Source of the DNA: Desulfamplus sp.
Lineage (GTDB): Bacteria > Desulfobacterota > Desulfobacteria > Desulfobacterales > Desulfobacteraceae
Reading direction: 5' to 3'
Assembly (NCBI GenBank): GCA_015232935.1
Contig: JADFYT010000003.1
Location: 1 to 42,653 of the forward strand
DNA: 42,653 nt
Part shown: in pieces, positions 7,105-14,431 of the stretch
Numbering within the stretch: position 1 is the first letter of the stretch
Layout of the letters: the number at the start of each line of letters is the position of its first letter
Notes under the pieces: generated by a model
What the model saw: the letters and a program-made list of their open reading frames with translations, nothing else
The model's database searches: none
What the model was told of the DNA's origin: nothing
Position numbers and translations under genes: made by a program

Positions 7105-8847
7105 ATGATGAGAAATTGGTTTGGCAAAAGGCCTGCACAAGTTTTTCTTACAGGTGCAGCAGTATTTATTCTTGGCTTTGGTTCGGCTAATGCCGGTATT
7201 GAAGAGGCAAAAAAATGGATTGACGATGAGTTTCAGCCATCGACACTGACCAAGGAAGATCAGATCAAGGAGATGGAGTGGTTCATCAAGGCTGCAGAAC
7301 CATTCAAAGGTATGGAGATCAAGGTGGTTTCCGAGACAATTCCTACCCACGAGTATGAATCAAAAGTTCTGACCAAGGCATTTGAAGAGATCACCGGAAT
7401 CAAGGTTACTCATGATTTGATTCAGGAAGGGGATGTAATCGAGAAACTTCAGATCCAGATGCAGTCAGGCAAGAATGTTTTTGATGCATATATCAATGAC
7501 TCTGATCTGATTGGTACGCATTACCGGTATGGCCATGTTGTCAATCTGACTGACTGGATGGCTGGCGAAGGTAAGGATGCCACACTTCCTACTCTGGATG
7601 TTGATGACTTCATGGGCAAATCCTTTACTACCGCTCCTGATGGAAAGCTCTATCAGCTTCCTGATCAGCAGTTTGCAAATCTTTACTGGTTCCGTTATGA
7701 CTGGTTTAAAAGAGATGATCTCAAGAGCAAATTTAAAGAGATCTACGGTTATGAGCTGGGCGTTCCGGTCAACTGGTCTGCTTACGAGGATATTGCCGAG
7801 TTTTTTAGCAAGCACGTTAAAGAGATTGATGGACAAGCAGTTTACGGGCACAATGACTACGGCAAGAAATCACCGGATCTTGGCTGGAGATTTACAGATG
7901 CCTGGCTCTCTATGGCTGGTGCCGGTGACAAGGGCCTTCCAAATGGAAAACCTGTTGATGAGTGGGGAATCCGTGTTGACGAAAATAACCGTCCGGTAGG
8001 TTCAAGTGTCAGCCGTGGCGGCGACGCAAATGGCCCTGCGGCCAAGTATGCCTTGCAAAAATACATGGACTGGCTGCGTCTTTATGCCCCTCCGGGAGCA
8101 CTTGGAATGGATTTCTATCAGTATCTTCCATTTCTTGCAAAAGGCAATGTTGCCCAGCAGATTTTCTGGTACACTGCATTTGTCGGTGATATGGTAAAGC
8201 CTGGCCCAACAGTTAACGAAGACGGAACTCCAAAATGGCGTATGGCACCATCTCCTCACGGTTCATACTGGGAAGAGGGGATGAAACTCGGATATCAGGA
8301 TTGCGGTTCATGGACTCTTATGAACAGTACGCCTGTTGACAGAAGAAAAGCTGCCTGGCTCTTTGCCCAGTTTACTGTTTCTAAAACTGTATCCTTGAAA
8401 AAGGCACATGTTGGTCTGACCCCTGTTCGTGACAGCGATATTCGTCACCAATCCTTCACAGACAGAGCACCAAAACTTGGTGGTCTTGTTGAATTTTACA
8501 GAAGCCCTGCCAGAGTTGCCTGGACACCAACCGGAACCAATGTTCCTGACTATCCGAAACTTGCCCAGTTGTGGTGGCAGAATATTGGCGAGGCCGTTGC
8601 CGGCGAAGTTGATGTATCTACTGCCATGGACAACCTTGCCAAGGAACAGGATCGTATTCTTGAACGTATCGCACGCTCAGGGACCCAGGGAGACAAAGGT
8701 CCTCTGTTGAATCCGGAAAAAGATGAGGCTTATTGGTTAAGCCAGCCAGGTGCTCCAAAGCCTAAACTCGAGAACGAGAAGCCTAAAGGTGAAACTGTTG
8801 ATTATGACGCTTTGATTCAGGCATGGAAAGAGGGTCGGGTCAAATAA
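7105..8847 (+). CDS. glpV: glycerol ABC importer periplasmic binding protein
   Basis: Periplasmic substrate-binding protein that would deliver glycerol to the GlpPQ permease. It has 580 residues, long for a solute-binding protein but as expected for the GlpV type. The signal peptide is clear: basic start, hydrophobic core at about 11-26, and likely cleavage after Ala30 (SANA). AAGGAG at 7094-7099 fits either of two adjacent ATG codons (7105 or 7108). The mature part begins with a helical acidic segment and is rich in Trp/Tyr, usual for polyol or sugar binding. A strong bidirectional terminator closes the locus 200 bp downstream. The structured leader suggests separate control, common for binding proteins needed in excess over the membrane parts. 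Confidence 0.9.
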   Translation: MMRNWFGKRPAQVFLTGAAVFILGFGSANAGIEEAKKWIDDEFQPSTLTKEDQIKEMEWFIKAAEPFKGMEIKVVSETIPTHEYESKVLTKAFEEITGIKVTHDLIQEGDVIEKLQIQMQSGKNVFDAYINDSDLIGTHYRYGHVVNLTDWMAGEGKDATLPTLDVDDFMGKSFTTAPDGKLYQLPDQQFANLYWFRYDWFKRDDLKSKFKEIYGYELGVPVNWSAYEDIAEFFSKHVKEIDGQAVYGHNDYGKKSPDLGWRFTDAWLSMAGAGDKGLPNGKPVDEWGIRVDENNRPVGSSVSRGGDANGPAAKYALQKYMDWLRLYAPPGALGMDFYQYLPFLAKGNVAQQIFWYTAFVGDMVKPGPTVNEDGTPKWRMAPSPHGSYWEEGMKLGYQDCGSWTLMNSTPVDRRKAAWLFAQFTVSKTVSLKKAHVGLTPVRDSDIRHQSFTDRAPKLGGLVEFYRSPARVAWTPTGTNVPDYPKLAQLWWQNIGEAVAGEVDVSTAMDNLAKEQDRILERIARSGTQGDKGPLLNPEKDEAYWLSQPGAPKPKLENEKPKGETVDYDALIQAWKEGRVK

Positions 8848-9176
8848 TAAATTTTCATACTCAACACAACTTGGTTGAACCTGTTTCATAAAAACACAGG
8901 CGGCTTTGCTGCAATTGTTTATGGATTCAAATCATTGAACAAGAACAACATGATAACATGGTTGAACCTGAAGCGGAATCTGAGTTGAACATGCACGGGA
9001 TCTTAATTGAGTCGATTGCGTTCAACAGCTTCTGGAAAAAAAAGAGGTTCACTGGCCTCCCAGAACAACATAAGGCAGGCCAGCGAACCTTTTTTAATAT
9101 TCTCATCAGTCAAAAACTATCTGGATTCTTCAAAACTTCTCTGGAGTCATTTTCTATTCAGGTACGAACTCGTTTG
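8848..9176. other. 329-bp convergent gap after glpV
   Basis: No gene supported. A 12-base word TGGTTGAACCTG occurs at 8872-8883 and 8959-8970; its core GGTTGAACC is an odd-length palindrome. The bidirectional terminator at 9036-9095 separates the glycerol operon from the convergent sensor gene. The remainder shows nothing I can name. Confidence 0.5.
9036..9095. terminator. bidirectional rho-independent terminator
   Basis: AGGTTC (9045-9050) plus CTGGCCT (9052-9058) pair with AGGCCAG (9077-9083) plus GAACCT (9085-9090), with one A/C mismatch and an 18-base loop. The stem is flanked by an A-run on the left (9036-9043) and a T-run on the right (9090-9095), so it can stop transcripts from glpV on the plus strand and from the sensor gene on the minus strand. 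Confidence 0.88.
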
Positions 9177-9992
9177 TTATAAACGTTCAACGTTGAGTCT
9201 CTCCATCATTTTTATTGTACTTATCCTGAGTCTGTTCATTGATCTGGAAAGCTCCGAAAGCTCTTTTAGCTTGTCCGCTGTTCTAAGTTCATGTTTGAGG
9301 TCTCCCATGCTCATTGATTCTGCGGCCTCTGTGAAGTATTTAATCGGATCAACGATATTTATTTTTGTCATAAACATGCTAAAGATGACTATCGCAACTC
9401 CAACCATGATTGAAGCTGCCTGAATCTTTGCCATAAGCCGTACTTTATCTTCAGCGTTGTATTGCATTAAAAGACCCGCGCTATCCATCTCTTCAAGTAG
9501 TTTCATGTTATTATTAATCACATAATTAATCGCACTTATATCAGTGAATTCAGAATAAATTATTCTATCAATGTTATTCTTGAGTGATATCCAGACAATA
9601 AAAACCTTTTCAAGCTGCGTATTGATAGCTCCCCTTACAGCAGGTGGGCACTCCCTAAATTGGGTCATTCCAATGTCAACAGGAACCTTGCCCCCATCTT
9701 TGAGAGCATACAGAGTTGATTCAAATACTTTAATAGATGAGAGAACCTGCTCTTTCCAAATCTTGACGTCATCATTTTTTTTATTAGCTTTTTGATTGCT
9801 GACCAGATTAAAACATATAAGAATATCTTTGACTATTTTTTGAACGAGCATTCTTTGGCGGCCTGATATATTCAAGATAAAACTATCATCTTTCTGTTGG
9901 TTGGTAATCTGAGTTGTTGAGAGAAAAATTGCTGTCATCAGGCATAAAAAAGCTATGAAACTTCTCATGGTATATCCGAGTATAGTCCTCAT
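9177..9992 (-). CDS. PilJ-type sensor domain + HAMP membrane protein without output domain
   Basis: A 271-residue membrane protein: TM1 near residues 10-26, a periplasmic region containing NISGRQRMLVQKIVKD (about 41-57), the hallmark of the PilJ-type N-terminal sensor domain, TM2 near 195-212, then a HAMP-like segment to about 265 beginning after Pro (DPIKYFTEAAESM) and ending with the C-terminus. Full-length relatives continue into a methyl-accepting, kinase or cyclase domain; here the frame stops soon after HAMP. The chosen ATG has AAGGA 8 nt upstream; an in-frame TTG 18 bases earlier has no better signal. A 14-bp inverted repeat (10099-10112) lies in the divergent promoter region shared with the next gene. 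Role unknown; possibly senses a periplasmic ligand and acts through a partner. Confidence 0.75.
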   Translation of the reverse strand: MRTILGYTMRSFIAFLCLMTAIFLSTTQITNQQKDDSFILNISGRQRMLVQKIVKDILICFNLVSNQKANKKNDDVKIWKEQVLSSIKVFESTLYALKDGGKVPVDIGMTQFRECPPAVRGAINTQLEKVFIVWISLKNNIDRIIYSEFTDISAINYVINNNMKLLEEMDSAGLLMQYNAEDKVRLMAKIQAASIMVGVAIVIFSMFMTKINIVDPIKYFTEAAESMSMGDLKHELRTADKLKELSELSRSMNRLRISTIKMMERLNVERL

Positions 9993-10098
9993 CGAAAATT
10001 CCTTTAACAAGTCAAGATTTGATTTTAATGTTTGATATTGACTTTAGTGCCAAATAATGATGGAGTATTTAATAAATTGTCTTTTATTTGTCAAGAAA

Positions 10099-10112
10099 AT
10101 AACTTTAGTTAT
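10099..10112. promoter_or_regulatory. inverted repeat in divergent intergenic region, candidate operator
   Basis: ATAACT (10099-10104) and AGTTAT (10107-10112) are exact reverse complements around TT, in the 189-bp region between the divergent PilJ-like and ynbE-like genes. AT-rich sequence raises the chance of accidental symmetry. Confidence 0.3.
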
Positions 10113-10181
10113 CAAATAGTCTATTTTTTAACACTTAATTTGCCAGTGTAGATCAATTGACCTGAATAAAGGAGTGGTAAG

Positions 10182-10385
10182 ATGTGCAAAAAAAGAGGTG
10201 TTCTCTCTATTGTTGCTGTAGTTTTGATTATGACGGGGTGTAATACCAGCCACGAGGTACAGTTAGCTCCGGTGGAGGTCAAACCCATACATATTACGAT
10301 TGATGTTAATGTTAAAGTGGACAGAGCGTTGGATAGCTATTTTGATGATATTGACAAAGCGGAAAAGAAAATTATTCAGAAATAA
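10182..10385 (+). CDS. ynbE: YnbE-like small lipoprotein
   Basis: A 67-residue lipoprotein. The signal peptide ends in the lipobox MTGC, with the lipidated cysteine at residue 20. The mature part contains IHITIDVNVKVDRALDSYFDDIDK, matching the pattern of the YnbE family, which in E. coli is an outer-membrane lipoprotein that pairs with the AsmA-like protein YdbH to form a bridge for lipid transport. AAGGAG lies 8 nt before the ATG. The next gene is a ydbL-type gene, as in the E. coli ydbH-ynbE-ydbL operon, but no ydbH homologue is beside it. Confidence 0.72.
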   Translation: MCKKRGVLSIVAVVLIMTGCNTSHEVQLAPVEVKPIHITIDVNVKVDRALDSYFDDIDKAEKKIIQK

Positions 10386-10440
10386 CGAGAATTGAAGAGA
10401 GAAAATCTGTAAAAAAATGGATTTAATTCAAGGAGGTGCC

Positions 10441-10815
10441 ATGATTTTAAAACGAGGTTTCTTTACACTGCTGTCTGTTATGTTGTTTTTTCTTTTAATT
10501 ATAGCTGATAATGGGCTGACAGATGATATAAAAGACAGGATGAGGCAACGTCTGCCAACCATTGTACAGATGAAACAGCAGGGTATTATTGGCGAAAACA
10601 CCTCAGGTTATCTTGAGTATGTGTCAGGAAACAGAGTCAATCAGGATATAGTGAACAGCGAAAACAGAGACAGAAAAGAGGTTTATTCAATAATTGCACA
10701 ACAGCAGGGGGTGCCTGTTGAAAAAGTCGAGCAGCTCAGAGCTCTTCAAATTGTCCAGAAAGCGGTAGCTGGTGAATTTCTTAAAAAAGAGGATGGCACC
10801 TGGTATCAAAAATAG
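10441..10815 (+). CDS. ydbL: YdbL-like exported protein (DUF1318)
   Basis: A 124-residue exported protein from the ATG preceded by AAGGAGG (an in-frame upstream ATG has no ribosome site). The N-terminal hydrophobic signal sequence covers about residues 5-24. The mature part follows the DUF1318 pattern: a helical stretch with TIVQMKQQGIIGENTSGYL (relatives: K..G.VGE...GYL), an N-R-D rich middle, then helix GVPVEKVEQLRALQIVQKA and the end GEFLKKEDGTWYQK. In E. coli YdbL assists the YdbH-YnbE lipid-transport pair. It lies 55 bp downstream of the YnbE-like gene, so the two are very likely co-transcribed. Confidence 0.75.
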   Translation: MILKRGFFTLLSVMLFFLLIIADNGLTDDIKDRMRQRLPTIVQMKQQGIIGENTSGYLEYVSGNRVNQDIVNSENRDRKEVYSIIAQQQGVPVEKVEQLRALQIVQKAVAGEFLKKEDGTWYQK

Positions 10816-10975
10816 AAAGGAAATCTTGAAATCCACGCTAATTAGAACAACATACCTGGACAAGGCCTCTTTTTATATCAAACTGTCATGGCCGGTTATT
10901 TTTATGTGAAACTCCTTTAAAATATCCGTGATCATCAGACTTTCATTTTTCGTTGTGCCCGCCAGGGCATGATCG

Positions 10976-11869
10976 TTATATAAAAAGGATTGATATTTCA
11001 GCCCTGCGTTCAAGAATTTTTTTGTCAGACATAACCCTGCCATCAAGTCGGTATTCTCCTGTGGTTGCGATCTGGAATACAGATGGTTTTACGCCATTTT
11101 TGACAAGCTCATGGACAATATTTGCTGCTCGAGCTGCCCCCAGTTCCAGGTTGGACGGGTACTGTTTTGTGTGGATCCTGTCTGTATCTGCAAACCCGTC
11201 TATCCTGATTCTTACATTATATCCCTTGATCAATTGTGCAAGTCTTTTTAGAAAGACCTTGTACTCGCTTGCAATTCTTGCACTTCCCGAAGCGAACAGG
11301 ATCGGAAGCAGATTTTCCATTTTCAGGCCACTCCCGTCGCTTGAAATTTTAAGCCACTCATCCAGTCCCGCATCTCTTATCTCCTGTGAAATCCTATTTT
11401 TCAAGGCATCAATATCAAGGTCAGAATTTAGAGGATAGGATGACATGGGATTATAGGTATTTATCTTTGTGTGATCCGTGACCTTATATCTTTCTTGTCG
11501 TAGCAGCTCATTGAGCCTGCTGTTTTCCCTGAATGCTGCCTGAATCTTTTTTTCCTTGATACTGACAGACTTGTGCATATGCCATGGGACAGGCTCATCA
11601 AGATCCTGCAAATGATAAATCCTGTTCTGGAGCAAATCCTTTTCATTTACGAGAAATATGATCTGATCCTCATTTGCCCTTATCCTCTCCTGCATCTGCA
11701 TAATGTATCCTGTCTGCTGCATCTCTTTTGACAAAGACTTTTCTGAAGGCTCGGGAAACGGGAACTCTTCTGCTCCTACAAAAGTAATGGTGCAGCAACA
11801 TATGAAGAGCACAACAAACATATTTGAAATCACATTTGCTGACAATGGGGATTTGGGCATGGAATTCAT
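10976..11869 (-). CDS. OmpA/MotB-domain envelope protein with coiled-coil stalk
   Basis: A 297-residue exported protein: a signal or anchor segment at about 11-33, a charged helical region at 45-130 predicted to coil, and a C-terminal OmpA/MotB peptidoglycan-binding domain (about 185-297). The domain shows LPILFASGSARI (strand 1), RIRIDGFADTD (225-230 region), NLELGAARAANIVHELV (helix) and ILERRAEISI, including the conserved late Arg pair near 288-289 that contacts diaminopimelate in the family. AGGAG precedes the ATG. The next gene on the same strand is an LPP20 lipoprotein, 36 bp upstream, so the two form an operon transcribed leftward. It could be a cell-wall anchor for that lipoprotein; it is not a standard MotB because a MotA partner is absent. 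Confidence 0.82.
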   Translation of the reverse strand: MNSMPKSPLSANVISNMFVVLFICCCTITFVGAEEFPFPEPSEKSLSKEMQQTGYIMQMQERIRANEDQIIFLVNEKDLLQNRIYHLQDLDEPVPWHMHKSVSIKEKKIQAAFRENSRLNELLRQERYKVTDHTKINTYNPMSSYPLNSDLDIDALKNRISQEIRDAGLDEWLKISSDGSGLKMENLLPILFASGSARIASEYKVFLKRLAQLIKGYNVRIRIDGFADTDRIHTKQYPSNLELGAARAANIVHELVKNGVKPSVFQIATTGEYRLDGRVMSDKKILERRAEISILFI

Positions 11870-11905
11870 TTTTTTCTCCTTTTCGGGACAAGATCAAGTA
11901 AACGA

Positions 11906-12535
11906 TTATTTTTGATTATAGTAATAATAATTACCACACCAAGGGTATGAATCACACCTGGTCGCATCGCCTGAGAAAACTCTTGCCAAAAAACTTTTGC
12001 GGCGTGGCGAAGCTGGCACCACTCCATTGCCGATTCCAGATGGCCACCAGATCATGTCAGATTCTGTAAAGTATATTCTGAGTTGCAGTTTTGCGTTAAA
12101 GATCCCATAACCTTCCTCTTTTACTTCAACTACCTGAACCCCACGTAGCCATGACTGTGTTTTGGTACGGATAACATCATAATCAATAATTCCGTTAGAA
12201 GTCTGTGAATAGGCATCAACATAAACACCTCTTATTTTTTCAACAAGCTGTCGATATCCATCATTTATGGCAGCTCGCTCTGCCATTAGCCGTCCCTGGC
12301 CTGTATTGATTGCAGTCTCAGGAATCAACCCCTTTCCAACCACGTCAAACGTCACTATTCTCTGTTGAGAGGTGCTGTCATTTTCAGAAAACTCGACCGT
12401 GCCGCCAGTTGAACTGAGATTGTGCTTGCCTGGCTGCTGTTCAACATAGAGACATCCGGTCAGTATAATGGTAATTATCAGAGTGGCTGTTGAAAATAGG
12501 AGTGCGACCTTGGAAAATAGCATTTTTTCTCTCAT
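11906..12535 (-). CDS. LPP20-family lipoprotein (FlgP-like fold)
   Basis: A 209-residue lipoprotein from the ATG that has AAGGA 8 nt upstream (two further in-frame starts upstream lack a site). The signal peptide ends in LTGC with Cys28 as the lipidated residue. The mature part matches the LPP20 pattern: strand VTFDVVGKG, helix RLMAERAAINDGYRQLVEKIRGV, and the C-terminal WLRGVQVVEVKEEGYGIFNAKL. LPP20 domains occur in surface lipoproteins and in flagellar basal-disk or H-ring proteins such as FlgP and FlgT. The unusual C-terminal tail is rich in Tyr, Cys and Asn (residues 195-209). It lies upstream of, and probably in an operon with, the OmpA-domain gene. Confidence 0.78.
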   Translation of the reverse strand: MREKMLFSKVALLFSTATLIITIILTGCLYVEQQPGKHNLSSTGGTVEFSENDSTSQQRIVTFDVVGKGLIPETAINTGQGRLMAERAAINDGYRQLVEKIRGVYVDAYSQTSNGIIDYDVIRTKTQSWLRGVQVVEVKEEGYGIFNAKLQLRIYFTESDMIWWPSGIGNGVVPASPRRKSFLARVFSGDATRCDSYPWCGNYYYYNQK

Positions 12536-12745
12536 CTTATCCATCCTTTTAAAGATTAAAAAAATTGGCATAACTGTTGTCAAACGGTATATTATAAATA
12601 ATAATCACAATGACTCCACAATCGGTAGGAACTGTTGAAAACTGAAAATTTCAAGATTGAAATAGAGACTCAAAACTTGCGAGGTTGAACATAAAATATT
12701 GAAAAAAGATGTCTGCAATAAAAATACCAAATTTAACGATGTGCT

Positions 12746-13324
12746 ATGACAAAAATATTTTTTTGCCTGATAATTATGATTTTACCATCTCTGGAAGCAA
12801 TTTTTTGTCCATCTCTGCTTTACGGTAAAGATACTTTGCCTGTATATTATGTCAGATTTGATATAAAATCCGTGGATAACCGGATGGCAAGGTCTAACCT
12901 TTTGATCGTACCATCAGACAATGAGTTCAGGCAGGAAGGGTTTTTGGATTTTGTAATTTCAGGAAGTGCTGATTATTCAGCCACAGGAACCAAAGGGGTC
13001 GATATTCAGACAAGAGCTGCACATAATGCAATCAAAAATTTCCTTGAAGCCAATGGACTCCAATCCGTCAAAAGTCAGTCAACCACCGTTAATGGTTTGG
13101 CACATGGTCAGTCAATGGTAAATGGACAGACTGTGGTCAGTTTTGAAGGTGCTGTAAAATTACCCTATAAAGTTATACAAGGCTCTTTTAACAAGCAAAC
13201 CGGAATTTATTCTGTAACCATTGAGTTAAGTTTTGCCCCTCTGGCATTTCCGGATAAATGGAAGGATATGCTGTTTAGACATCAAATAAAAATGTTATTC
13301 AATGAATTCAAATCATTCTTTTGA
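12746..13324 (+). CDS. exported protein of unknown function, LPP20-like layout
   Basis: A 192-residue protein with an N-terminal signal sequence (hydrophobic 3-24, likely cut near Tyr26-Gly27) and no lipobox. No family recognised with confidence. The order of elements mirrors the divergently encoded LPP20 lipoprotein: a strand (FVISGSADYS), a helix with paired alanines (TRAAHNAIKNFLEANG), then a strand hairpin with G-x-Y (YKVIQGSFNKQTGIYSVTIEL). I infer a remote LPP20-type fold, unproven. The start has no clear ribosome site; an ATG in another frame lies 7 bases upstream. A weak terminator-like hairpin (13344-13373) follows. Confidence 0.6.
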   Translation: MTKIFFCLIIMILPSLEAIFCPSLLYGKDTLPVYYVRFDIKSVDNRMARSNLLIVPSDNEFRQEGFLDFVISGSADYSATGTKGVDIQTRAAHNAIKNFLEANGLQSVKSQSTTVNGLAHGQSMVNGQTVVSFEGAVKLPYKVIQGSFNKQTGIYSVTIELSFAPLAFPDKWKDMLFRHQIKMLFNEFKSFF

Positions 13325-13343
13325 AATTACCATGGTCAAATTC

Positions 13344-13373
13344 AGGCTTCGCCATTTATACAAAAGCCTTTTT
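13344..13373 (+). terminator. weak terminator-like hairpin before pyrD
   Basis: AGGCTT (13344-13349) pairs with AAGCCT (13364-13369) around 14 bases, followed by a short T-run (13369-13373). It lies 20 bp after the exported-protein gene and 66 bp before pyrD. Confidence 0.5.
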
Positions 13374-13438
13374 AAACAACTGTAATCATGAGATTTTCAT
13401 GGCAAACCCCAAAGAAATAAAATCACCCAAGGAAATAT

Positions 13439-14350
13439 ATGGATTTAAGTGTTGATATTAATGGACTCAGGCTTTCTAATCCTGTCATGACAGCATCCGG
13501 TACATTCGGATATGCATCTGAATATAAAAATCTGGTCAACCTTGACGGGCTGGGCGGCATTATTGTAAAAGGGCTTTCCTTGAACCCATCCGCCGGCAAC
13601 CCCTCCCCCAGGGTTGTGGAGACCGCCTGCGGACTTCTCAATGCTGTAGGGTTGGAGAATGTGGGGGTAAAAGCATTTATAAGGGACAAGCTGCCATTTT
13701 TGAGAACTCTTAAATCCCCTGTGTTTGTAAATATTTATGGCAAACAGATTGAGGAGTATGGAGAACTTGCCTCAATCATTGATACCCTTCAAGGGATTGC
13801 CGGTATCGAGGTGAACATCTCCTGTCCCAATGTCACGGCAGGTGGTGCAGCATTCGGGGTGGATCCTTTGGCGGCAGCTAAAGTGGTGCAACAGGTTCGT
13901 CAATGCACATCCAAACATGTTATGGTAAAATTATCTCCAAATGTGACAGACATTGTGGAGATTGCAAAAGCTGTTGAAGGGGCAGGGGCGGATTCCATAT
14001 CTCTTATAAATACTCTTACAGGGCTTGCCATTGACAGTGAAACCTTTAAACCCCTTCTTGCCAATGTGACAGGAGGGCTGTCCGGCCCTGCGATAAAGCC
14101 TGTTGCTTTGAGGATGGTGTGGCAGGTTGCCGGCAATGTCAAAATTCCGGTTATCGGAATAGGAGGAATTGCCACAGCCACAGACGCCATTGAATTTATT
14201 ATTGCTGGTGCTACTGCTGTTCAGGTTGGGACTGCCGTTCTGGTTGATCCTGACTGTCTTGGCAAAATAATAAGAGGAATAAGCACGTTTTTAAAAAGAA
14301 AAGGGTTCACATCCCCGGATCAGATAAGAGGAGTTCTTAAAGCCTCATAA
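13439..14350 (+). CDS. pyrD: dihydroorotate dehydrogenase, class 1 (PyrDB type)
   Basis: Oxidises dihydroorotate to orotate in de novo pyrimidine synthesis; FMN-dependent and cytoplasmic. The 303 residues fit the class 1 family. NISCPN carries the catalytic Cys129 that marks class 1 (class 2 uses Ser). FMN-site motifs are also visible: TASGTFG (18-24), NPSPRV, KLSPN with its Lys, and the late glycine-rich IGIGGIATATDA and GATAVQVGTA. AAGGA lies 5 nt before the ATG. Class 1B enzymes use NAD through the Fe-S flavoprotein PyrK; no pyrK is adjacent. Downstream it converges on lpd with a long inverted repeat between them. Confidence 0.92.
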   Translation: MDLSVDINGLRLSNPVMTASGTFGYASEYKNLVNLDGLGGIIVKGLSLNPSAGNPSPRVVETACGLLNAVGLENVGVKAFIRDKLPFLRTLKSPVFVNIYGKQIEEYGELASIIDTLQGIAGIEVNISCPNVTAGGAAFGVDPLAAAKVVQQVRQCTSKHVMVKLSPNVTDIVEIAKAVEGAGADSISLINTLTGLAIDSETFKPLLANVTGGLSGPAIKPVALRMVWQVAGNVKIPVIGIGGIATATDAIEFIIAGATAVQVGTAVLVDPDCLGKIIRGISTFLKRKGFTSPDQIRGVLKAS

Positions 14351-14359
14351 TATGCAAAT

Positions 14360-14423
14360 GAGTGTAGCCTTTTTAAGTTTGCAGGTCTATATACTATACA
14401 TAAAATGCAAAATGGCTGCACTC
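14360..14423. terminator. convergent stem-loop between pyrD and lpd
   Basis: GAGTGTAGCC (14360-14369) pairs with GGCTGCACTC (14414-14423), nine Watson-Crick pairs and one G-T wobble. A second stem, TTTGCA (14378-14383) with TGCAAA (14406-14411), nests inside. It lies exactly between the convergent stops of pyrD and lpd, where a bidirectional terminator is expected, but the T-tract after the stem is missing, so the call is tentative. Confidence 0.45.
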
Positions 14424-14431
14424 AATGCAAA

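Noticed and set aside
8958-9423. Short plus-strand open frames downstream of glpV
   Set aside because: They cross the bidirectional terminator and run antisense into the PilJ-type gene, with no coding features.
10956-10969. TGCCC/GGGCA hairpin after the OmpA-domain gene as its terminator
   Set aside because: The stem has only five pairs and no T-run on either strand, so I did not list it as a terminator.
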